Positions 1-10,980 of a DNA stretch of 64,000 nucleotides are shown one piece after another. The translations under genes and the position numbers were made by a program. Below the pieces are notes generated by a model that was given only the letters and a program-made list of their open reading frames with translations, ran no database searches and was not told where the DNA came from. The first letter of the stretch is position 1, and each line of letters starts with the position of its first letter. This DNA is from Actinostola sp. cb2023 (taxonomy: Eukaryota > Cnidaria > Anthozoa > Actiniaria > Actinostolidae): contig JAUJYZ010000495.1 in NCBI GenBank assembly GCA_033675265.1, forward strand, positions 186,001 through 250,000, in the 5' to 3' direction.

Positions 1-856
1 AAGAGTGCTAGCAAAATCGATTAAAATATACTTAGATTTTAGGGAACTATTTTATAAAGTGCTAAAATCTTGAACAGTTTTAATCGATCTAAATTACATT
101 TCGATACATATAATATATATGCTACTGATATGAATTCCTTGCAAAATTATTTCACAAATGAATGAAAATCAACTGTAGTTTTTACAAACTCAGCAATACA
201 ATTGATTTCTGAGAGAGACGTTTCAACTTTTTCACAGGTATTTACCTTCCTGAGCGAGTAGAAAAAAAATGCTGCTCGCAGGGTAGTATTCTGCTTGAGG
301 ACCTGGAGTTGCTTTAAGTTCACGCTCACGTCTAGACTATAGAGCCATGACATTCACATACTACACGGGTCGTGAAGTAAAGCTTCGTAGTCGTTGCTGT
401 CAACTGCCGAAAATCCAGGTTAATTTTGTAATGATTTTCTTTACAATGCAACAGTTTAACTTCAAGTTGGTATACATGTAACTGATAAAAGCTTTCAAGA
501 CTTCTCAGGGATGTGTCTCTGTTTCAGTTCGCGAATATCAGTCTTAGCCGTTTATACTTATAGCGGGCATGTTGACATCGAGCGATCGCGAACGGCCATC
601 TCTTCGTTCTTCTGACAGCTCCCTCACGAAATGGAAGGGTGACGATATCAAGTTTGAAGATCTTCTCGTATTTGACAACACACTGGACACTCTGACGAGT
701 GAAAAGTGCGAGATTTCCCTCGAAAAATTCCACATTAATAGCCTTCCATTGTGTCTTGCGACGCCATTTTGGATTTCATGGTCTAGTTCCCAGTCCCACT
801 CGATTGCAGATTTGCGACCAGTACCCAAAAAAAATTATATGGCCTGTAATCTTAGA
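1..856. other. Unassigned AT-rich sequence, no supported gene
   Basis: No gene is supported here. One plus-strand frame is open from 569 into the ATT repeat, but its end is only microsatellite translation and its unique part matches no family I recognise. The segment just before the microsatellite looks like the tail of a retroposon. Confidence 0.5.
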
Positions 857-1041
<185 letters not shown>

Positions 1042-1478
1042 AGAATGATAATGAGGTTTGCGAAACTGTCAAAAGGATTTTTTATTCCAAAATTGTTATT
1101 GGTTAGCACAGTAGTACTAGTCTGCTGTGTTAAGGCGGGTGTAAGTGTAATGAGACAAGAGTCAGTACCTTTTTGAAACCTTTGGTACCTCTTTTTCAAA
1201 GCTAGTTACCATAGTAAAACGTGAAAGCTCAACAGATTAATTCACACGTACAAATCCAATAAACTAGAATAAACATCGGTACCTTTTGAAAACTAACGTT
1301 AAGTATTTTATTTCAACTTGATTCATTTTCTGAATATATTAACCTCGACCTCTTAATAATAATAATAATCTTCTTTAATCAATCGGACCCTTTACGGTGA
1401 ACCTTAGATTAGTTGGTAGTGTCAACCAAAGCTACCGCTTTAATGAGAACATATGTTTTCCAATGTTCTAACACCTAT

Positions 1479-2011
1479 TTAAAGTGCTACTTAGACGAAA
1501 ATCGATCGAAGTTTAATTTAGCTGAAACTTCATTGAATAATTCTTCAAGGGTCTAATCATAACTAGTGATAATCTTTTTTTCGATATTCCAGAGGGAAGT
1601 ACTATATTTTCATGAATCTTTAGAGGAGTCAGTGACGTCATCTACTCAACCCAACATTCAGCTCCATACATTTCTTTGTATTTTGTGAGTCAAAATATAT
1701 CAATGTTTTGTTCAGATAACAGCTCTGCATTGAAGACAACTGGTCACACAATCAATCATAAGCACAAATAATGTAAGAAAACTCCTTCACCCAAACTTTT
1801 AGCTTCATAGAAATTAAATAATTCAAGAAACTAAACACAAAGAAATGTATGGAGCGAAGCTGTGTTGATTGTTAGGGATAAAAATGTAATACTTCCCATA
1901 GGAATTTTGAGAAAACACATTAACCAGTAATTGTATGGCTCTTTGAGATTATTTCAGTGAAGTTTCAGCTAAATTAAACTTCGATCGATTTTCGTCTAAG
2001 TAGCACTTTAA
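1479..2011. mobile_element. Foldback MITE with ~55-bp terminal inverted repeats
   Basis: The left end TTAAAGTGCTACTTAGACGA at 1479 is matched by its reverse complement ending at 2011, and the match runs about 55 bp with few differences. A second inverted pair lies inside, with TACATTTCTTTGT near 1667 against ACAAAGAAATGTA near 1838. There is no coding potential. The 533-bp length and long arms fit a non-autonomous DNA transposon. I cannot call the superfamily or a clean target-site duplication. Confidence 0.7.
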
Positions 2012-3520
2012 CAATACAGCTCATCGTATGGAATAATCTTGTTGATTAGTATCATCAACGTTTTCTCGTAAACAACTTGCTCATTGCTTATGGCATACGC
2101 AATGAGTTGGTTGCCTCTACGAGTAACTAAAACTCCTCCCATCCTGAATATTGGTCGAACTACGTGTTCACAGCACATGGGCATTTTGTCTGCGCATGCG
2201 TGAAATGCCAACATGAACACAAAGACCCTCTGACACGCGCATAGATCGCGCGCCATCCCGCGCTAATTTAAATACCAGGAATAACAAACAAGATGGCGAA
2301 GTTCTATCTCATATATTTATTTATTAACTTGTCTATATGAACATATGCAACTCTAAAATGATGGATTCTATTTTATCAATGCTGAAGGCATGCTGCAGTT
2401 GTCATAACCAGTATTTACGATGCATTATGAGTTGCATATTGCAAGGAGAGGGAGGTCCAGACATGACAAGCTGGCTGACAATGGCTGCTGTCTTCGAAGT
2501 ATACATGCACTTTGAACATTCAGAGCAGGAGCTATGCATTTTTTGAAAGTCATTTATTGTGATGAATGGAATGACTATTGAATAATCTTCGCCTCCGTAA
2601 CATTAAGCAGCTTGGGGGTCGGTAGAAATCGAAAGATAATTTGACTTGAATGCTTGGAGTCCACATTTCTGCTCGTCGCGAGTCCCGTAAATGGTAAGCA
2701 ATAATATTGCAATGCAAAACAGTGGAAACAAGTTTTAATTTTCTTAACAACTAATTTTTCTGCAAAGTCTGTTCTCTCATTTATACTTTCAAAGACTTAG
2801 AATAAGGAAATAGATGAAGATATGAGAGAACCATGGCTTCGAGAAGTAACACAAAACATCAATTCCGCCATTACACCGAGTATAGGGTGAGAATAATCTA
2901 TTAAATCTGACAGCTATGCATTTTTTGAAGCCCCATTCTCTATAAAAACTGAAATTATATAAAGGAATGAATGCTGTGGTAATTATCTCCAACTTGGGGG
3001 TCGGTAAAAAATTCAAGAAATATCTCATTAAAGTTCGACCTAAATTGAACACTTCTACATATTCACCGGGCCATAGCTCGAAATCGCGTCCACCTGAAAG
3101 ACCATTTCATTAAAATTCTAAAAGTTTACTTGCATCACAATTACCAAGCGTTAATCCAGTGCTGTAGAATACTTGATTGTAGAAATAATTAACGCTGAAC
3201 ATCCAACTCCAAACACCACAGTCGCATTTCAATGTAAAATATCTCGTCATCAAAAAAAATAACAGCGGACAAAGATATACCCAGGGGAAGAAGTGTTTAT
3301 CGTCTTTAAAAATGAGTACATTTTCATGACGTTTAAACTTTAGAAACGCGTAGATCTCCTACAAAATATCCTTAAAATGAGTTATCGAGCTGGAAAATGG
3401 TTCAGACATCACTGGTCAATGCTGTGTTGGCGCATGCGCAGACACAATACCCATATGCTCGTGTTCACACCTTTTCTCAACTTTACCCCTGAAAATCCCC
3501 TTTTACCGTACATACTTCGT
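2012..3520. other. Intergenic sequence, nothing recognised
   Basis: Only short open frames on both strands, none with a motif or a splice structure I could support. Composition is AT-rich like the background. Confidence 0.5.
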
Positions 3521-3530
3521 AATGTATTTT

Positions 3531-3565
3531 TGTGGCTACTCTTCTTAGAAGAGAGTAGCCACTAT
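3531..3565. repeat. Short perfect hairpin
   Basis: GTGGCTACTCT and AGAGTAGCCAC are reverse complements separated by about nine bases. The rest of the neighbourhood is not palindromic. It could be the tip of a degraded foldback element. Confidence 0.5.
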
Positions 3566-4113
3566 GTCATCGAGTGTGTAAGTCCGTAAGTAAGTAAGTG
3601 TCCTAATCTTCGGATAGTGTTCGGAACAGTCGGAACCGAATTATATCAATCGAACACTCCGGCAACGAACAGCAACGAAGTCATCGACGATATAGCCAAC
3701 GATTCTCCGGTGGTGTCCGATATATTTTCGTAGGATTTTCGTAGGATTTTCGTGACTATCAGCTCTTTCGGCAGACTTCGGAAAGTTATCGGCTATTTAC
3801 GTGATCTCTCGAGTGGTTGTCGACGTTTTATCGATTGTAAATGTCGGTGGAATGTTTTCCATGTGCTCTGCTTCACGCGTTTGTTTGAAGGTAAGTTACT
3901 GCACATTTATGTTTTCTATGATTTCATGCTATTTTGCATCAATAAGTAGACACAGCTCTCAAGCAATGTGTCAAGTGTTTCTTCGTACAAGTTTTTCTAG
4001 GGTTTTTGATGGTCTGAGGACATTATCCGGCCGAATGACGATGGCTGAACCAAAGTGTTTGTTTGGCGTCCATGACGATCGATGTGCATCCCAGCACCGC
4101 CTGGCGATCTATA

Positions 4114-4362
4114 ACCCTTTTATAGGGTCAAATAAATCCCTCACGGGATCAAATAATCTCCAGCAATGAGATCCCAAATGTCTTTCGAGACACAAATAAT
4201 CCCAGCAATGGGACACAAAACCTCCTCCGGGAGACAAAAAACCTCCTCCGGGAGACAAAAATTAACCCCAGAAATGGGACACGAAACCTCCTTCTGGAGA
4301 CAGATATATTCCTTCGAGGAACGAAAAATGTCTTACGAGACACCAATAAATCCCTTTTGGGA
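4114..4362 (+). repeat. Tandem array of twelve mini-hairpins
   Basis: Twelve short stem-loops follow one another about every 20 bases, joined by A-rich linkers. Stems read ACCC/GGGT, ATCCC/GGGAT, ATCTC/GAGAT, TGTCT/AGACA, TCCC/GGGA, CTCC/GGAG twice, CCC/GGG, CTCC/GGAG, TTCCT/AGGAA, TGTCT/AGACA and TCCC/GGGA. Several loops are TTCG, TACG or TCCG tetraloops. Stem sequence changes from unit to unit while pairing is kept, which suggests the fold matters. The array lies just upstream of the ORF carrying the 2A-like motif and could be its 5' leader. Confidence 0.75.
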
Positions 4363-4438
4363 ACAAATATGAGCAAAAATCCCAACGATTGCTAACTGTC
4401 ATGCACAAGCTAAACGAACAGTTCAGATCAGATTCTGC

Positions 4439-5035
4439 ATGCAAGCATTCATGAGAGCTGTATCTAAATATGACATGAATAACTGTACTGATAATACTGT
4501 TATTGATGATGTATGTATTATGATAAATCAGACACCTCAATGCATTCAAAAGAGTAGATATTCTAGACTGCATTCAAAAGTAACTAATAGAGTCAGAGAT
4601 AGAGAACCATCTACACCTCAATGCATTCAAAAGAGTAGATATGCTAGACTGCATTCAAAAGTAACTAATAGAGTCAGAGATAGAGAACCATCTAGGATTT
4701 CATTAAGAAAAGTTATGCATTCATTGAAATTTAGAAAACTGAGAAGGAAGCATAAGAAAATGCTTAAAATGTCAGTCCCTGTTCCATCTGTTTTGCATAG
4801 TATTGCATCAAATTATAAACAATGGAATATCAGATATACTAAGAGACAAGACAGTTTCTACAGTAATTACATGTATTTTATTAAAACTAAGAGATCAACA
4901 ATGGCTTATAATGTGTCAGAAAAAAATATTTTACTTTCTGGATATATTGAATTAAACCCAGGTCCTGTAACAAATAATAGTACCTCATCTAGAGCACTAT
5001 CTAGCCACACATCTGACTTTGTGTTTAACTATTGA
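4439..5035 (+). CDS. Basic protein with internal 27-residue duplication and a C-terminal 2A-like NPGP motif
   Basis: An ORF of 198 codons. Residues 32-58 and 59-85 are an almost exact tandem duplication, encoded by two 81-bp DNA copies. The middle is rich in Lys and Arg. Residues 168-176 read GYIELNPGP, close to the ribosome-skipping 2A consensus D(V/I)ExNPGP but with Tyr in place of the usual Asp. Only 22 residues follow before the stop. 2A-like motifs of the LLSGDxExNPGP type are known from many invertebrate transposable-element ORFs, so this may be the broken front of an element ORF. I do not recognise the rest. The start is the first ATG in the frame. Confidence 0.55.
   Translation: MQAFMRAVSKYDMNNCTDNTVIDDVCIMINQTPQCIQKSRYSRLHSKVTNRVRDREPSTPQCIQKSRYARLHSKVTNRVRDREPSRISLRKVMHSLKFRKLRRKHKKMLKMSVPVPSVLHSIASNYKQWNIRYTKRQDSFYSNYMYFIKTKRSTMAYNVSEKNILLSGYIELNPGPVTNNSTSSRALSSHTSDFVFNY
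4532..4693 (+). repeat. 81-bp tandem duplication within the ORF
   Basis: Two head-to-tail copies at 4532-4612 and 4613-4693 differ at only one position I can see. The unit is a multiple of three, so the reading frame is kept. Near identity points to a recent duplication. Confidence 0.85.
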
Positions 5036-5684
5036 CTGCTTCGGCACAGTTTAAGTGGTGGAGGTGATTGTATTATTCATATGACATGTAAATGAGGTAT
5101 GGGGAATCGTTCTGGCATGGGACAAGCCGAAACCAGACTGAGCGCGATGTGACATTCCGAGTTCAAACCCGTCTTCATCAAGGGTGGGTGGGTCGCTTCG
5201 CCTTTCTGACGGCGACTAGAGCCAAGTGTATTGGGAAGGGACACGAGTTCCTTTATATGTCAATTCAAATGGACTTTGAATAGGCGAAAGAACGGGCAGG
5301 AAGGCTGACCCAGTGCAAGTTTCGATAAACATGAGGAATGCCAGAAATTCTTCAAACGAACGTCAGTTTCACCGTTCAGAATGGCCAACTAAAACGCAGA
5401 TCCAAAGCTTTTCCTCGCGCCTGGCCGCAACTCGGCGAAACCTGCCTGTCGCCGTCGAATTATCTTCAGACCAGGAAGACGTCCAGTACGTACAAGAGAA
5501 TATCTCAAACTGGGGCAGAATTAGTCCGACAAGTCAACAACGAAATGATGATGATGATGATGATAATCTTTATTTAAAAATACGGTGTCTCTTCACAATT
5601 CATGCTCTTCCAGAGAGCCGTATATATGTAAACCATCTATATGGTGCATCTATAATGACTGGCAGTAACAATGCTGCACAGTAT

Positions 5685-5854
5685 AAGCCAGTTCAGAGCT
5701 CAAGAATAAGGTTCAGTGCGCATGCGATTTTATCCCGATTATATCACCTTCTTTTGTTAACGTTTGTGTGATTTTTAAATAACAAAAGAAGGTGATATAA
5801 TCGGGATAAAATCGCATGCGCACTGAACCTTATTCTTAAACTCTGAACTGGCTT
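5685..5854. mobile_element. Near-perfect palindromic MITE
   Basis: The left arm begins AAGCCAGTTCAGAGCTCAAG at 5685 and the right arm ends with its near reverse complement at 5854. The arms are about 72 bp with one or two mismatches and the loop is about 25 bases. There is no coding capacity. Such high arm identity suggests recent origin or ongoing gene conversion. Confidence 0.75.
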
Positions 5855-5896
5855 CTTGCAGCAGGGGTTTTTGTATTGTACATAGTTATCTGCATG

Positions 5897-6137
5897 CAGG
5901 GGCGAATCCAAGGGGGGGGAATGGGGGGCCGGTGCCCCCATCCTCGAGTTGGGCCCGATACATATTCGCCCACGTTTCCCCACCATTTGATGCCCAGAAT
6001 GGATGGAAATTGCATTTTCGAGCTTCTAGATTTCAAAAATTACTTGGGGGGGGCATGCCCCCACACCCCCTAGAAGAAGGAGCCTTACGGCCCCTTAGTG
6101 GTGCACCCCTCTTTCAAAATTTCTAGATCCGACCCTG
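5897..6137. mobile_element. GC-rich MITE with CAGGG termini, hAT-like
   Basis: It starts CAGGGGCGAATCCA and ends GGATCCGACCCTG, an imperfect inverted repeat of about 16 bp. Runs of G on the left and C on the right also pair. CAGGG termini are typical of hAT elements. I could not find a clean 8-bp target duplication, so the superfamily is a guess. Confidence 0.55.
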
Positions 6138-7544
6138 GCATCAGTATTCTAGCCGTCATAGACATGACATCCATGGGACCTTCTGAATTATCTTAATGTT
6201 GAAGTATGGTATGATACTTTTTAGAAATAGAATCTAACTTCAATGTTAAACATAATTGTTTGCTTTTGGAGTGTGTATTCACATTTTTTAAACTTCTTGT
6301 TTCATATGATGATGGTCCTCCGATCGACTATTGTTATTTTTTTTGACATTTCTTGTTGTGTCATAGTGCATCATTGCACTCTAATAGTACTAGTCATAGT
6401 TGACACTACAGCTGCCCCCGTTCTGTAAAAACTGACTGGGAACTATAAATTAATCTGAAAAGTAAACTAGATTACATTTGGTTGTAAATACGTGTTACAT
6501 TTCTGTTCATCACTGTCAGGTTGTTCCTCAATATATTTTAATTCAATCTCTTAAAAAAAACTATCTTATATGAAAATCATTGATTGATTACAAACGAGTA
6601 CAACAAATTAAATCCTTATATTTTAGCTAAAGAATTACATTATAGGGACCTATTTCAGAAAACAGTGCAAACCCTTGGCATCGCCACATGACTAAAACAC
6701 TGTTTGGTCACTCGTTGCGTGACTCGACAGAGCATGCATGCGCAATTAGATTGACTTTCAATTCATGTTCAAGTAGATTTTCTCTTCTATATTTACGATA
6801 CTCGAGTATGCAAGTGTAAATATCGCCAAGAACTAAAGTACAATTGTTGATGTACATCTGCGATGCATTTAATTTTCACTACTAAAAAAAATTCGTGTAT
6901 TCTTGGGCTTTTTGAAAATAACATACAAGACTGAACACATGTGACGACATTTAAATGTAAGACATAGACCCACGCTCGACGTTTAACAAGCTTGCCGTTC
7001 AAAAATGCTACATATTCTGCTTTATCATGTAGTCCGTGTAACAATTGGCGTCAAATTCTTCTTCGTGCCGGAATGTTTCCTTCAGCGCTAGCTTCTGAGT
7101 CCGCGCACATCAGTATTTTGGTATAGCTCATCCGTAGTAGTTTTCAGTGTTTACATTCTGAAGATCGTATCATTCTTTTTTCGGTGGTATATCGGTACTG
7201 TTATAAAACACAGTGACTGCGTTTATTTCAGCCAGGCTACGTATACGCATGCTATTGAAACTCCCGCTCCTTCGTTTGTCAGCCATGATCCTTCAAAACT
7301 TGCTCAGCTGGTTGGCAACCCGTCCGTCTTTCCTCGTCATCTACAGCAAGGGAGCCAATCACCGTGCAGCATGTCCAGAAATAACTATTTTTTCCCGTGG
7401 GAACATTTCTGAATTTGTCATCTAAAACAAGAGAGCCAATCATCATGCAGCATGTGAGCCTGCGTTTATTTCAGCCAGTCACAATCCCAGCGGTCCTTAG
7501 CGGTCGTAAAGTTGAAAAATCGAGATTTGCCCTATATACTATAT
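6138..7544. other. No supported gene
   Basis: Short frames only. A diverged direct repeat of about 40 bp occurs at 7340-7376 and 7418-7456, both with AGCCAATCA followed by GCAGCATGT. Nothing else stands out. Confidence 0.45.
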
Positions 7545-8844
7545 CAAGAGAAAATGAGGTAAGAGAAGGAATCCCTGGTATTGGGGTCTTGACCCATCAT
7601 GTGCCCCGTTAATTCTATTTTTAGAATCAATCTATCTTTAGAACGGAACGTGATTGGTCAGATCATATAAGGCGAGGTCGCGGAGGCCGTTACGCACGGT
7701 TTTGATATGAAAGTCAAAATTGAGCGAAGTCAAGCGAAGAAAATCTTCTCAACTTTCTCGAACATTTTACAAATTTTTACTTCGAAAACTCAATAAAGGA
7801 TTTTACCAAATTATCCTTTTGGGATTTGACTGTAATTATTGTGAATTTGGGACACTTGAGACGATTCTAAATAGAGGAAAACAGCTTCAGTTTGCCATGT
7901 CCTTCGACAGAGAAAACCGACCAAGGAGTCGTTTTGTTGTAGCCGGCGTCTTGTAGGACTGCAGATGGTTGAATTTAATTTTCATGTCCACAATATGGCT
8001 GGTGCTTCAAAGTTTTGGTGATGTTGGCTCTTGTAAAGTTTCCTTCGTGTTTTCCAACCTGACAATAACGCTTGGACTTCGTAATTGTTGAATACAAGTG
8101 CCGGTAAGACCACATTAACTTTAGAGTTTGTTTTCGTGATTGCTTTGACTTTGATCGTTGTGTAGTTTATATTTGTGGCACCTTAATTTTGCTCAATTCG
8201 CCTGAGTATTCGTAAAATCCTTCAATGAGTCTTAGAGAATTAAATTGTGGCCTTTTCTCAGAGAGTTGACGATATTGTTTCGCTCAGTTTTGTATTTTTA
8301 TTCAGTGCAGACTTTGCATGTAAACATCATAGAAATCGTGCGACCACTGCGAGTTTCAGTGTTATCTTGGAGCAGAAGCTGTGTAGTCTTTTGCTTTTCT
8401 TTTTACTGCGGTTCTCAGTATTATGCGAACTCAGACATTCAAACAGTCGGCTGGAACTTGGTTAAAACTAAATACATTCTTCGACCAAATGATCCATAAT
8501 TGACTAGCTCAAAATCATATTTGGCTTCCATTTGGTGGGTCTTCTGACTTAAGTTATATTTTTAAGTTTACTGATATTTTATGTCGATTGACGGCAGCGA
8601 AAAACCAAGTTCCAGCCGACTGCTTGAATGTCTGAGTTCGCATAATACTGAGAATCGCAGTAATGGCAAAAAATAAAAAGTTTTTGAAAGGAAAATCCAA
8701 GGTAAGGTTGAGTATTTTAAAATTCTACAAGTCAAGAGCGCGGGCATGGTAACTAAAGCTAAAAATAGCTTCGATCTAAAAATAGAATTAACGGGGCACA
8801 TGATGGGGTACCAGGGATTCCTTCTCTTACCTCATTTTCTCTTG
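7545..8844. mobile_element. 1.3-kb foldback element with nested inverted repeat
   Basis: The left end CAAGAGAAAATGAGGTAAGA at 7545 is repeated inverted at 8844, and the arms match for about 75 bp (7545-7624 against 8775-8844). A second inverted pair sits inside at 8404-8463 and 8603-8662, about 60 bp and nearly identical. Small open frames within do not resemble a transposase. It is most likely a non-autonomous DNA transposon, possibly with a younger one nested in it. Confidence 0.7.
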
Positions 8845-8919
8845 ACTATATATATTTACATACTAGCGTACCTAATAGGTAGAACAGTGCTGCCTTGAGA
8901 AGGATCTATTATTTCTTTA

Positions 8920-9064
8920 TTAGAGTGGTTTTCATAAACCCGTGAAATAGTTATTATCGTAATACACAGTAGTAGACATGAATTCCATTGTTTTCTTTTG
9001 ACTATTACACACTACATGTATAACTAATAGTTTTTGTTTCACAGGTTTATGAAAACCACTCTAA
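8920..9064. mobile_element. MITE, TAGAGTG family, copy 1
   Basis: TTAGAGTGGTTTTCATAAAC at the left is matched inverted at the right, ending CCACTCTAA at 9064. The arms also contain GTGAAA/TTTCAC. It is 145 bp long, the same as the copy at 9658. The arms are about 28 bp and no protein is encoded. Confidence 0.75.
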
Positions 9065-9444
9065 TGCAGTGTAGTACTTGCAGAAAAAAGGGTCAGTCGT
9101 GCAGGTGCATAGCCAGACTTTTGAAGGGCAGGGGGGGGGGAGAGGAGAAAGGTTGATGGAAATCTGAAGAGGGCCTATGTTGTTTCTTTCCTCCGAAATG
9201 GCATTAGACTATTACACTATAAAATTTTGTTTCACAGGTTAGACTAAATGACTTCACTTAGTGTTCAGTTGAATGGTTAATTAGCAATAACATGAAATTA
9301 TTTCTGCTGTCATTATTTTATCGATTTGATGAAATATGGAAAATAGCAGAAAATGAAGTTTCAGTAGAAGTATATTTGGTGCATCAAGACAGGTGGTGAT
9401 TAGAACAGGTTTTATTATCATTGCTTTTATAATCGGTAATAAGA

Positions 9445-10125
9445 ATCTTAATCATGACAAATCAACACTAAAATATCACAAAGAGCGGCAAACATTGGAA
9501 CAGTAACAAGGCCATTCACCGTAACAAATGAACAACCAAATATTATGAATTTAGAGCAACAATTTGTGAACTCTGTTAGCTAATCAGTGTCCAACTAAAT
9601 TGCTCTTAGTTTGCCTTTGATAACAACAACATTGTTTTTCTTTACTGTTATTTCCGATAGAGTGCAATTTAGAAAAGTGTGAAATAGTACTAATTTTAAA
9701 TAGTACTAAATAGTGCTATTTCTATTGTTTTCTATTGTTTCATTAGTGCTATTTAGTACTAATTAGTTATTTAGTTTTCAAGCTTTTCTAAATTGCACTC
9801 TAGCTGAAGAAGTTTAACATTAATGAAATATCACGAAGAGCAACAATTCAAACAGTAACAACAAATGAACAAAAAATATGAAGAATGAGAACTTGTTAAC
9901 TCTGTAAGCTAATCAGCGTCTAATTACTCTGGTTTGCTTTTGATAACCGCAATATTGTTTGTTATTGTGTCTGTTCCTTCCGATTGCAGAAGTTGAACAA
10001 TAATAAAATATTACAGCAACAGTTTGTTAACAACGGTAATTAATGTCCAATTACTCTTGTTTGCGTTTGAACGCCACAATATTGTTCTTGCTATTATAGA
10101 CAACTGTTGCTTCTGCTTCCAGAAG
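9445..10125. repeat. Three diverged ~170-bp tandem units
   Basis: Three stretches share the order AAATATCAC, AACAGTAACA, GAACTCTGT, TAATCAGTGTC and a TTTGATAAC/AATATTGTT end, at about 9445-9657, 9803-9985 and 9986-10125. The first and second units are separated by exactly the MITE at 9658-9802. Similarity is moderate, so the array is old. Confidence 0.6.
9658..9802. mobile_element. MITE, TAGAGTG family, copy 2
   Basis: TAGAGTGCAATTTAGAAAAG at the left and its exact reverse complement ending at 9802 define a 145-bp element. GTGAAATAGTA follows the left arm. It shares its outer TAGAGTG and inner GTGAAA blocks with the copies at 8920 and 12828, while the bases between those blocks differ. Confidence 0.8.
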
Positions 10126-10590
10126 AAGTTCCTCAATTGCATTTTCATCGAGTTCTTCGAACGATTGGATGTTGTCATGTCTGTTGAACTCAAAATATAC
10201 CTTCTGAGGTTCTTCAGTTCTTGTTGATCGTAGACGTAGTACAGTTTAGATCATCAATACTTTTAAATCGAATGCCGAAAAATAAGAATAATTAGAACCG
10301 CTTAAAAGACAGTCAAAAGGGTTTATGAATTAATTACACATAAAAGAAACAAATACACATTGAAAGTAAAGAGTTTGACTGACCTCAAAGAAACGGAATT
10401 CAACTTGAACGTACATTACTTAGCAAGAATCCAACTTCTACGTCGCACGAGGTCAAGAGGACGCAGATGACCGAAGCGGAGTTTATATAGCAATGGGCGC
10501 GCAAGGAATTTTGGTTAATAAATGATGCATTGTGGTTAAAAACCAAATCGAGAATTTAGACCCTGTACGGATTAGGACTGCTGCAAAGGA

Positions 10591-10623
10591 GGAAGTTAAC
10601 CTAGCATGCTTTGCGCGCCTCGC
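10591..10623 (+). repeat. 33-bp sequence, left copy of an inverted pair
   Basis: GGAAGTTAACCTAGCATGCT starts a 33-base stretch ending CGCGCCTCGC. The exact reverse complement lies at 14560-14592. The two copies point inward and bracket two convergent genes. They may be the terminal inverted repeats of a 4-kb element or a shared promoter block. Confidence 0.8.
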
Positions 10624-10980
10624 TCATTATGCATATTTTTTCATTTCCGCTCGTGAATTTGTTGTTTACATGTTGATTTGACCGCCAAGAAAATGTAGGT
10701 TTTTCGCGTTGTTGGAGATTTCTATCGCTAATCATTATGTATATAAGAAGCTTGGACATTCTTCTGAGACACAGGTTAGTATTCTTAGAGTTTTTATCTA
10801 TTAAAAAGACAAAATATGCACAATCAACGAACATGTTTCAATTTGACTGAATGTTTTGATAAGCGAGGTTTGTTTGTGGGCTTTCAATTATGTAGAAATA
10901 CGTTGATATTAAATAAAGACTTTATGAAAAAAGTTACATAATCATGAAATACGGTATTCAAACTTTGTTTTGACCTTTAG

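Noticed and set aside
4114..4362. Mini-hairpin array as a CRISPR array or tandem hammerhead ribozymes
   Set aside because: Units are about 20 bases with no constant repeat and no spacer alternation, and I see no CTGATGA/GAAA hammerhead core.
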